From Onchocerca volvulus (taxonomy: Eukaryota > Nematoda > Chromadorea > Rhabditida > Onchocercidae): a stretch of DNA of 64,000 bases. Position numbers and translations under genes: made by a program. Shown here piece by piece: positions 10,935-20,536 of this stretch. Location: assembly GCA_000499405.2 (NCBI GenBank), contig HG738138.1, forward strand, positions 14,571,208 to 14,635,207, written 5' to 3'. The notes under the pieces were generated by a model. That model made no database searches. It had not been told where the DNA came from and worked only from the letters and a program-made list of their open reading frames with translations. Positions within the stretch are counted from its first letter, which is position 1, and the number at the start of each line of letters is the position of its first letter.

Positions 10935-13263
10935 ATGACGACGATTCGACCGTTTGATGTTTTTGATTTATTTCGATTTAATAATACGTAAGTTTTGAAG
11001 TACATGGAAAGAAAGAAATTACATGCTTAATTTAGATGTTGAATCGAAAATTGCTTATTGAGTTAAATATGTCAGGAGTGAAAAGTTGAATAATGAAGTG
11101 ATTTGCTGAATTTGATTTTTTGCCGATAAAACATTGCATAAGTGAGCGTTGCTTTTTGTTTCCTTAACCCGTATGAAGGATATGAATTTAATTAAGGTAT
11201 ATAATTGTTTATTCATTTGTCTCATTTTGTGAGATTCATAGAGCTTATTTTTAGACTTAAAGAAATTATTTTTCGTTCATATAAATGAAATATTTTACCG
11301 TGAAAAATTCTCAAATATTTTTTTTTTCAGAAATTTGGATCCACTGACAGAAACGGTATGTTTGTTTATTTTAAATATTTTGACACTTTAAAATTTTTGG
11401 AATATCCAAATAATTTTTTTTACGAACTTTGAGTATTTTATTAATGAATTTGGATCGAAATAGGAATAAGATTGTTCGAATTTATTTATGTTGGGTGTTA
11501 TGCATAGAAATTGGCATGCATGACAACAGTTAATTCTTTATTGCCGGAATTTTGAGTTCTTTGGGAAAAATGTGAATGAGGTTTTCTAGTATGTGATTTT
11601 AAACCCATTATTCATTTGGATAACTATTTTTTTTCCGAAATTAATATGAAAGAAGCCTTAACGATCTTACTTTCAGTATGGCTTCACTTTTTATTTGCAA
11701 TACTTGATCAATCATGGTGAATATTTCCAAGTTTGCGAACATCCAAATGGTGAAATTATGGGTTATGGTAAGTTTTCTGGAGTAATTTATTTGTTAAAAA
11801 GTAAGAAAAACAGCCATCTAAATTTTATGATAGCGGGACTTAAGGTAACCGGATTCAAAAAAAAAAAAAAAAAGAAGAAACTAGAATGCCGAAATATCGC
11901 TTATATTGTAGCTTGAAAAACTATGATAGTAAGTAGAATTTTGCAACTTTGATCTATTAAAAAGATATCCGGTCTTTGATCTATTAGAAAGATATTTAGA
12001 GACAAATAAAAATCTCTTTGTATTTGCTATGTTTGATGAATTTGATGCTTATAAAATTTTGTGGTAATTATAAAATAATATCTATGTAAGAAATTTTGAT
12101 ATTTTTTCATAATTCACTTACTTGCAGTGATGGGGAAAGCAGAAGGTGAACATGAATATTGGCATGGACATGTCACGGCAGTAACTGTTGCCCCAACTTA
12201 CAGACGATTACATTTAGCGGCACGGATGATGCATAGTCTTGAAGAAATTTCAGAAATGTACTTTTTTCACTCAAGTTTTTTCTAAGTGAAGAAATAATGA
12301 AATGGAAAGAGTTTAAAAGATTTAAAAAAATTCGTTCCACAGGTCGCATATTAGTTACGTGTAGCATGGGCATATATTGAAGGCAGTATATAACATATAT
12401 CCATTATTGTTATGAGTTAGATTTCTTGAAAATTAAATATTATGGCTAGCAGCATTTGTTCCTTGAAACATAAATGTCCCATTTTTGCTATTAGAACTAC
12501 AAAAAAAAAAACATAAATGTCCCATTTTTGCTATTAGAACTTGCGAAGAACTTTGCTTTTATCATCTTTCCCAACGGTAATCAACTATTTAATCTGAGAT
12601 CAGGTGGAAGATGGCGATAGAGAAGGATGAAGTTGAAAAGAATTTAATATAGATTCCTTTATTATAAAATTGGCTGCATAATGGTTTAAATAATATTCGG
12701 TAGTCTTTTATCTCTGTTTCTAAATTTTTAGGAAAAAATGTTATTTTGTTGATCTCTTCGTTCGTGTAAGTAATTCTGTGGCAATCAATATGTATAAAAA
12801 TCTTGGATATGTGGTCTACCGACGTATTATTGATTATTATTCTGGTGAAAATGACGAGGATGCTTATGGTTGGTTGATTATTCTAAATTTCCTTCTCGGA
12901 AATTGTTTTTTTTAGTCCAGTTTTAATTTATTATTAATCACATTATTGAGGAATATATTTTGCGTAATTTTTATTTTATTTTTTTCAGAAAATTAAAATA
13001 GATTTAGTTTGCATTTCATATAATGATTTATATGACAGCGTTTTCTGTTTATAGCTATTCTTTTTATTTTGTCATTTCAGAACTTTCTAGTTTCACATAG
13101 TGATTCAGTACTTACTATAAAACTAAAATATAAATTGATTTGGAAGTAATTTACATTATCACTTTTAGATATGCGGAAGGCGTTATCCAGAGATCCAGAG
13201 AAAAAATCAATGATTTCAGTGAAGCAACCTGTTACGTGTGATGAGATTGATCTTAAGGATTAG
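10935..13263 (+). CDS. NAA20: NAA20, catalytic subunit of N-terminal acetyltransferase B (NatB)
   Basis: GNAT-fold enzyme that acetylates nascent proteins beginning Met-Asp, Met-Glu, Met-Asn or Met-Gln, at the ribosome with NAA25. Coding exons: 10935-10987, 11331-11355, 11677-11767, 12128-12257, 12732-12868 and 13169-13263. All phases close, giving 176 aa (human about 178). The family pattern is clear: N-terminus MTTIRPFDVFDLFRFNN, then NLDPLTETYG, YLQYL, IMGY, MGKAEG, WHGHVTAVTVAP, YFVDLFVRVSN, VAINMYKNLGY, VYRRIIDYYSG, DEDAYDMRKALSRDPEKKS. The acetyl-CoA loop, usually R-R-L-G-L-A, reads R-R-L-H-L-A (codons at about 12207-12224), losing the conserved Gly. The small exon 2 (25 bp) is bounded by tttcag and gtatgt. 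Exon 5 ends with a weak gttggt donor. Confidence 0.96.
12466..12541. repeat. Perfect 33-bp direct repeat in NAA20 intron 4
   Basis: Positions 12466-12498 are repeated without mismatch at 12509-12541 (core ACATAAATGTCCCATTTTTG), separated by an A-rich 10-bp spacer. The identity, against diverged repeats elsewhere in the window, suggests a recent duplication. Confidence 0.9.
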
Positions 13264-15004
13264 CTTAATTTTTTTGGTTGCGATTTTCTTCTTAGCACTG
13301 ATTGAAATAGCTTGCGAAAAGCTTATGTAGAAAAATCGTTTTTTCTTTTTTTTTTTTTTTTTTCTTTTTTTGACTTTTATATTTAATTTTAATAATATAC
13401 ATTATTTCGTCATTTTTTCTTTTCTTATGGCTTGTACATGAAATTAATTGGTTAAAGTAAATCAATTACTTTCGAATTGCTTTTTGAAAACCTTTGTTAG
13501 ATTATGTATAACTACCTTGTAATCTTGTCATTAGCCGAATCAACTTCATACCAAATAACGAGATAATTCCGATGAACTAATTGATAAATGGAATTGCTTT
13601 GAAAAGTGTAAACTACTTACATCACTCATTCTTCATCTTTTTATCATGCCAATGTTTCTTTTTTTTATATTTGTTGTCTGGTGTAAATTTACAATATGCC
13701 AATCTGTGTTTATATCACTAACTTTACAATAGTTTTATGAAATATCGGCCAATACTCCCCTTGCACAAAAAATTTAGAAAAAGTCTTTTTCTTTTTTGAT
13801 TTTCATTTTCATTTCTAATCCATTTTATTTCACTACATACAGAAACTTATCATTGCAAATGTTAATGTTCGTACATTTAAGACACATAAAAAGTTGCTAC
13901 GATCAACGCAGAAGAATCATGACTTCTTATTCAGTACACTGTGAATTTGATGAATAATGATTTCATCAATTATTATTTTCAATTCCTTTATTGAAATTTT
14001 TGCTGTTTGAGTTTTTTAGTTATTAGTTGAATATATTCTATTCTTTTATCATTATGTAATATATTTGCCTTATTCCCAGCTAATATGGTCATTAAAATAT
14101 TTATGGTTTTAGGCTCGAGGAAGAATTGAGTTACAATTTTCGTATCAAAAAAGTAACTTTTTTATGATGAATAAATCAATATAGATCACTCCGTGGATGT
14201 TACTATAATTTAGTGATCATTATTTTTTTTTTCAGTATGGATCACTAAATCACTCTCTGAATATTGCTATAATTTGGTGATTCTTTACCTTTCAGTGGTT
14301 TCATCTATATTTATAAATGAACTCTTCGATATCGCCAGTTATGCAGTGGATTTTGCATATTCCTTTATTCAATTTAAGTATGCTTAAATAAAATTTCATT
14401 AAGAATTTCCCAATTACATAGCCTATTTGGGTCATAACCTCAATATGATAGGATTCTAGTTGCATGTTGGAAAAAGCGAATTAGACCTTTGGGGTTATAG
14501 TCTAGTTTTTTTTAAGAATTCTTCAATGCAATTATTAATAAATTATCTCCGAACTATAAGTTAAAAGAATGCAAATTTATTGCATTTGATAAGTTTGTCA
14601 ACATATGTTACACTTAATATTTAACCTTCTTTTCAGTATTCCATGTACAATATTCAAATGTAATTAAATACAGAATGTTATTATTTAAGTGTAGCATTTT
14701 TCAATATCAGATTACTATTTGCACAGGAAAAATTAATATTTGCTTATTATTCAATGTTTTTTAGGAAATAAATCTCTAGAAGTCTTCATTTTTCTCCGAC
14801 AATCTCTAAATTTTTGAAAAATCTTTTCTAGTTGTTTTCAAATGTTTATTATTATTAATTTTTGCAAATAATCGCAGGATATTTCTTAGGCAAAGAAGCA
14901 AATGAATATTGGTAACGAGAAGTTCATCTTTTATTTATAAGAAATATAATGCAATATTATTTTTCATTTCAGCATTTGTCGACTACGATATTCGAAATTC
15001 ATCT
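13264..15004. other. Intergenic region with one local duplication
   Basis: No gene seen between NAA20 and the DMAC1-like gene. It contains a T-rich stretch just after the NAA20 stop and the duplicated block at 14181-14295. It ends in a TTTTTCATTTCAG acceptor (14960-14972). Confidence 0.55.
14181..14295. repeat. Tandem duplication, about 57 bp
   Basis: ATAGATCACT...CTATAATTTAGTGATC...TTTCAGT at 14181-14236 is repeated as ATGGATCACT...CTATAATTTGGTGATT...TTTCAGT at 14237-14295. Each copy ends with a TTTCAG acceptor-like motif. Confidence 0.75.
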
Positions 15005-15235
15005 ATGAGTGAAGAAGAGAAATCGAATGTTGTAATTCAGGATTGTCAATCGTGTCGATATATCGGCTCCGGATTATTTTCTTTCATTGCCGCATATCTC
15101 TGGTTGAATACCCGGAATAACATTTACAATGATACCATTTACAAAAAGCTACCTTTACGTCTTATTGCTGTTGGTTGGTTTGTATTCCTATTAGTTTATG
15201 TTTCCCATTTAGAACATTATATACCATTATTATAA
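15005..15235 (+). CDS. DMAC1-like (DUF4536/TMEM261) small membrane protein
   Basis: Single-exon frame of 76 aa starting MSEEEKSNVVIQDCQSCRYI. A trans-splice acceptor candidate (TTTCAG, ending 14972) lies 32 nt upstream. This is why I prefer this ATG to the in-frame one at 14909, whose extra N-terminus would contain the acceptor. It has a CxxC (DCQSCRYIGSG) at the start of the first hydrophobic segment (GLFSFIAAYLWLN) and a second helix (LRLIAVGWFVFLLVYVSHL). CxxCR followed by a Gly-rich helix and a second helix is the pattern of the distal membrane-arm assembly component 1 family, which helps build mitochondrial complex I. Assignment rests on that short pattern and size, so it is moderate. 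AATAAA follows at 15307. Confidence 0.6.
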   Translation: MSEEEKSNVVIQDCQSCRYIGSGLFSFIAAYLWLNTRNNIYNDTIYKKLPLRLIAVGWFVFLLVYVSHLEHYIPLL

Positions 15236-15306
15236 CTTGCATTTTTCTGAAATTTCGATGATAATCTTTGACAAAATGGATAAAAAAATAATTTTTAATG
15301 TTATAT

Positions 15307-15312
15307 AATAAA
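15307..15312 (+). terminator. Polyadenylation signal AATAAA
   Basis: Hexamer 72 nt after the DMAC1-like stop codon. Confidence 0.5.
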
Positions 15313-16449
15313 CCGTTTGTATTGATTGCCTTTTTTCCAATTAACACATTAAAACAATTATCATATAATATTTATCAATTTTTATGTCATCTTTTTTTCA
15401 ATTACATTGTTGCATCCCTTTTAATCGATTTTCTTTACCATTCTATTTATGAATTAATTTGGTACGCATTCTTAGATCAGATCGATTTACTTGAATTTTT
15501 TGATAATTTGCATTTAATTAACTAAGCATCATTAGGATCCTAACTATCAAATAAATATGACATAATCTATGAATATGTGATATAAGCTTGTGATAAGATA
15601 ATTCGGCATATAATGATATTATTGACATTTTGCATCAAATACTAAACATTTTTTTCTTTTTTTAAAATTTAGCTATAAATTGCAAATCAAACTATTTTGC
15701 AAATATTTGCAAAATGGATACATTTGAAATTTTGCAAGCAAATACATGCAAGAAAAAAAAAATTGTTCGACAAATAATTTCAATTTTTAATTTTCAGGAT
15801 CGATGTATATATCATTAGCACGCTTCTTTTATTTTCCACCATTCAAACATCTTGCACCCAAGAAGTGACCATGATAACGTGACATACGTGATTTTTCGTT
15901 ACGTAGTTTATGGATACTGTATTTTGTGATTTTTTTTTTCTACTTCTACCGTAACAAATTTTTGAATCGTTATTTTGAAATTTTTAATTTAGCCTTATAA
16001 TTTAGCGAAAATTTCATTTTATCAAAAAATAAATGTTTTTTATCAAACGAAGAAATGATAATTGTATAAATTTAGATATCTGTTCAATTGATCTATTTTT
16101 TTATTTCGGAAATCTCGCAAAGCTTCTAATTGATCTAAACTGACTTCCAATCACTATTTTGTCCTGAGAGTTTCTCGTTGTTGGCACAGACGAATAGCTG
16201 TGATAAAGGTTCATTGACTGATTGTTGGAGGCGAACTATTCAAAAATATTCAAATAGACTTAATCGTTAAATTATTCGTTTTGATCATGGTTCTCAATGG
16301 AAGGATTGCTTTTCGAATCTCTTTTGAGAGTTCTCTGTGCTCTGTTTCTGTTCGATCTGATTGAGATTTGTTTTTTTTGTTCTGAGAGTTTTTGCCAGGA
16401 TCAAATCACTCCATTCTGATTGATCCCAACTTTTTATATAACAAGAGTC

Positions 16450-16560
16450 TGTTTACTACATCAGGCCTAGCATAATTTACAACATGTTAACATAGCGCAG
16501 AGAGTTGTTTACTCCATGTCATCGTAGCACAACATAATTTACAGTATGCTAACTATAAGG
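16450..16560. repeat. Degenerate tandem duplication, about 57 bp
   Basis: GTTTACTACAT...CATAATTTACAACATGTTAAC at about 16450-16500 recurs as GTTTACTCCAT...CATAATTTACAGTATGCTAAC at about 16507-16555. Confidence 0.6.
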
Positions 16561-18260
16561 TAAAGGTCAAAAACATGGTCATACGTTATTTCATCGTATA
16601 TCTATAATTTATGAAAATATTTCGCTTTTTCCGATGCTACAGACTTTTTTCCATTCAGCCATTCATCATCTCATTTTCCTCTCGTTTTCATACAATCGTT
16701 ATCATTTTATTGATAAATTCATTGTACACTATTGTTATACTCTTTCTATTCCTCTAGTAATCTTTTCCGTTTTTTTTTTTTTTTTTTTAAATCGCTTTAA
16801 AAAAAGTTCATGAAGGCTTTATCTCTTTATTGCTTGCAACTGTGTTGTGTAATTGTGTTACATGATATGAAAGATAAAGATTTATGATATGTTAAAGACA
16901 AGAGTGTGAACATGATGAGAAATTTCTTTCATTTAAGTAAATCAGTATGAAAAAAATAAGATTTACTTTTTTTCTATCTAAATGAATCAAATTTCCTTTC
17001 CTTTATCAATTTGATCCGAACAACTTTTTTTTTTCATAATGAATAACTTTCACGAGTAAAACAATTAGTAATTTGTTGTGTTTATTACATGTTATCATTA
17101 TTTCTTCTATTATCTTTTTCATTTTGATTTTCTTTTTTTTTTCTTTGTTTTCCAAATTAAATATATTTATAACAATTTTAATAATTTGCAAAAGTCATAA
17201 CATCATCACAATGTGTATCCCTTTTAGTGAGAAATCGATTAACTGGAAACAATAAATTTAAATTTCCCATTTCACATTGTAATGCTATCATGTTATGATA
17301 TATGTTTCAAGATAAATGAGTTTTTTTGTTGTTCAATTTCAAAGGATGAAATAGCGAAATGAAGGTGATCAAGTTGTTAATTTGCATATTGTTATTTTGA
17401 TCTGTTAAAACACAATCGTTATCACTGACCCATTATCAGTGATGGCAATGCAGTATGAAATGGAAATTTAAATTTAATATTTCCAACTAATCTATTTTCA
17501 TCATCATTATACGCACGAATCAACTATTTTCATATGGATCCATCGATCATCGACATGCTCAAATATATAAATAAATTTTATGTAAACGTGGAAAATTGGA
17601 GAAAAAAAGACGGGAATGAATAATAAAACTGAAATAATGATATGAAAGTACAAATATAGTAATTGAAATGTTGATTTGGAAATATGAAGTGTTATCATTA
17701 AGCTGATTTAAAATATGAAAGGAGAGGCAATTATCAGTTGATTATTTCAACCAAATCTAAGATCTCATAATGTTGACAAAAAAAATAAGTGAAAGACTTA
17801 TCATAAGCAATGATTATTTCATTAATTATATTTAATTGTTGAATAGTCCATGAAAAGTACCAATGAATAAATTTTGATAGGAAAATTACCGATTAATCGT
17901 TTTTTGTTTTTTTCTTTTGTCCAACAATGAAAAGCTTCAAATATCAATGCATTTGGCATCATTTTAAAATATTCAGAGAAGAATACAAATCTCACTGAAT
18001 ATCCTTTTTAAAATTCATGAATTCATAGTCCGAAATAATTGTATCAGAATTTGAATTATCTTTTTTTTTTTTTTTTTTTAAATAAATTTAGGGAAATAGA
18101 ACTTATTATAAGGATGATAAATATTTGTAATCAAAAAAAGGACTGATAAAAACTAACAAATTTGTAAATTTTCAAATGTCATTTAATCCCTGTATATAGT
18201 TTGCAGAAAATCTTTCGTCCCATAAATTTCGAATAGAATGTTGACCCTCTTCAATACTGT

Positions 18261-18410
18261 ATGAGATCAATAATTCTGTGACTTTCTTTTTTTTGCAAGA
18301 GAGACAAGGACAAGTTTTTCTGATTTGTCATCATAATATTACATGAGATCAGTTATTCTGTGACTTTTTTTTTTCGCAGTGGGGATGAGGATGTCTTTTT
18401 TTCTGAATTT
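18261..18410. repeat. Tandem duplication with 82-bp period
   Basis: ATGAGATCAATAATTCTGTG at 18261 recurs at 18343 with two mismatches. Each copy is followed by a CTTTC/CTTTT T-tract, a GCA(A/G) purine block, then TTTTTCTGA(T/A)TT. Confidence 0.75.
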
Positions 18411-18553
18411 GAATAAATTTAGATAAATATAATTTAGCGTATTTGTTTGAATTTGATATGAAATTGAAATGATATAATTTGCATAATATAATTGAGTGAA
18501 GCTTATTTTTGCCATATTTCCAGGAAGTGATCGGTTCAGTTCGGATGTTTAAA

Positions 18554-18579
18554 ACCACTATATATAAATATATAGTGGT
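18554..18579. repeat. Perfect inverted repeat, 12-bp arms, 2-bp spacer
   Basis: ACCACTATATAT, then AA, then ATATATAGTGGT. Isolated in intergenic DNA. Confidence 0.9.
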
Positions 18580-19171
18580 GAAATTATCATTTGTTATCTT
18601 ATTTCCTATCATTATTATCACCATTATTTAAGTGCTTTTCTTTTTCGATGAGTAATTTTTACCAAACATGTAGTAAATATAAATTGCATTTGGTCGTTTA
18701 ATTCATAAAAATAATATTGTCTAATTTACATAACATTATTGGTAAAAGTTTATCTTACTAATTCAAATTGTTATTCAAGATAATTTAAAGGAAGTGAGAA
18801 TTTTATCTTTAATTTCTTTATTTCATCGTTTATTATTGTTAACCATATTAAAGTTACCATTCATTTTTAAAAGAATTAGAAGAATTTTCAATTCTTTTAT
18901 TTTAATAGGATTCAAAGAATATTCTTCGTTTTCTCTTTTACATTTCAAAAACTAATTTTTATTTTTTAATTTGAAGATCAAAAACAGGATTCGGTTTTAA
19001 AATTAAAATAATTAAATTTCAAATTATTATTATATATTTGATTTCCTAAAAAGTTCAATTTTGAAAATTAAAATTTATTTCCCATCTTCAAAATTCATAC
19101 ATTTATATATATTTATAAAAATATACGGGTGTGTACGTCTGATAAGTACACGTGAGTGTACTGTGTATACT

Positions 19172-19209
19172 CACGTATACGCGCGTATGCGTGTATGTGT
19201 GTGTATACA
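19172..19209. repeat. 38-bp alternating purine-pyrimidine tract (Z-DNA-prone)
   Basis: Strict purine-pyrimidine alternation from CACGTATACGCGCGTATGCG through the TGTG run to ATACA. Flanking bases (19125-19170) are also TG/CA-rich. It gives a spurious cysteine- and tyrosine-rich open frame. Confidence 0.85.
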
Positions 19210-19402
19210 AGTGTGAAAATAATTACTAACACTTGGAAATATGCATTACTGATTCAAGTGCACGTAATATTCTTGAATTATACAAACTTCAAAAATTCGA
19301 AAAAAGAATCCTCGGATGTTGTTTTTCATAAAACAATGTCCAAAGTGACACATTTCCATCATCGTTACTTATTGATATATACTGAACGATTGAAAGATCG
19401 AG

Positions 19403-19480
19403 AAGAGAGTGGGCGTGAGAGGGGTGGGCGGGGGCAAGGTGGGGACCCGGGGAGAGTAGACGGGTCAAAGTTGGGTCGGG
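19403..19480 (+). other. G-rich block with G-quadruplex potential
   Basis: In otherwise AT-rich DNA, G runs of 4, 3, 5, 4 and 4 occur within 19421-19452 (GGGGTGGGCGGGGGC, then AAGGTGGGGACCCGGGG), followed by three more GGG runs to 19480. This satisfies the usual four-run, short-loop rule on the plus strand. Confidence 0.8.
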
Positions 19481-20480
19481 AATGATGCAGTTCCTCAGTG
19501 ATGTTAACTAATGAACTTGAATTGAATGTTCGTCAGTTAGTCAATAGATGAGAGGAAGTGTGGGTGTTCAAGTATTCGACAAATTAATTTTAAAAAAAAA
19601 GTTAAAAGCCATAAGGATATTTGTATATTCTTTTATTTTAATATTATGTACTACTTATTAACACTCTTTTATTTTTTAATGAATTCTTTTATTTCGACCC
19701 TTTTTATCTTTTTTTTTTCTGATAAAAATCGAACTGTATGTCAATGCTAAATATGTTTTTTTTTATCGCTTAAAATAATCGATAAAACTTGCGTCAAAAG
19801 ACTAAAAATTATCATTTAAAAAAGTTAGTTTTTATATCGTTTAAAAATCAGTTTTCACAAAATTATTATTATTATATGCTTCAATTAGTGAGACTAAAAT
19901 AAAAGCGATTGGAAAAGACCGTAAAAATGTGGGAAAATATAAAAGAGAAAAAAGTATACTTAGTATAAAAGTATACTTAGGTGTGGTTTATTTGATCATG
20001 AATTTGATCGTATGATGATGATTTTATTTGTGTCATAGTTTTGTACTTTTCAATTATGATTTCATGTTTGTGATCTCATTTAGACTGAAATATTCTGGTA
20101 ACCCAAATAATGAGATTGCTTTGTAAAAATTTTGTTGATCAGCTGATAGGAATATGTATTTTTTCCCAAAATCATGTCTTCCAAAGGATTTCTAAAAAAT
20201 TTTCTCGAATTTTTTTAAGCTTTAACTGAATTCTTTAAGTCCTCTCATTTTGTTCAGGAGGTAATCGTATACCCGAAAGCTGAGACCTGTTATTCTGGAG
20301 TTTATTGAATACTCGTAATATGAAGACCTCTGTTCAGGATTTAATGGTATATCTAAATCTTTTGGGTTGGTGTATCCAATTTTTGAGTGAAATTATGAGG
20401 TATTCGGATTTGGGAAACTTTATTCATTGCACAATTTCTATAGCTTGCACGAAAATGGAATGGTTCATTATTTATATCTT

Positions 20481-20491
20481 CCAATTTGCAG
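20481..20491 (+). promoter_or_regulatory. Candidate trans-splice acceptor of CAND1
   Basis: CCAATTTGCAG lies 45 nt before the CAND1 ATG at 20537. The frame is open from here through the ATG, so the start was chosen by homology of the first coding residues. Confidence 0.5.
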
Positions 20492-20536
20492 GCTTTTAGA
20501 TCGATTACCAAACAATCGAAATTGGAATCCAAAAAG

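Larger units (their letters stand above)
15236..20536. other. 5.3-kb intergenic region upstream of CAND1
   Basis: No coding gene supported on either strand. Open frames here are AT-rich and low-complexity. It holds small tandem duplications (16450-16560, 18261-18400), a perfect 12-bp-arm hairpin (18554-18579), an alternating purine-pyrimidine tract (19172-19209) and a G-rich block (19403-19480). It ends in the likely CAND1 trans-splice site. Confidence 0.55.

Noticed and set aside
15298..15525. 75-codon plus-strand frame rich in Phe, Leu, Ile and Tyr
   Set aside because: Composition is what AT-rich DNA gives by chance, it overlaps the likely 3' UTR of the DMAC1-like gene, and no acceptor or family supports it.
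19156..19485. 109-codon plus-strand frame
   Set aside because: Its two distinctive halves come from the TG/CA alternating tract and the G-rich block; no protein character otherwise.
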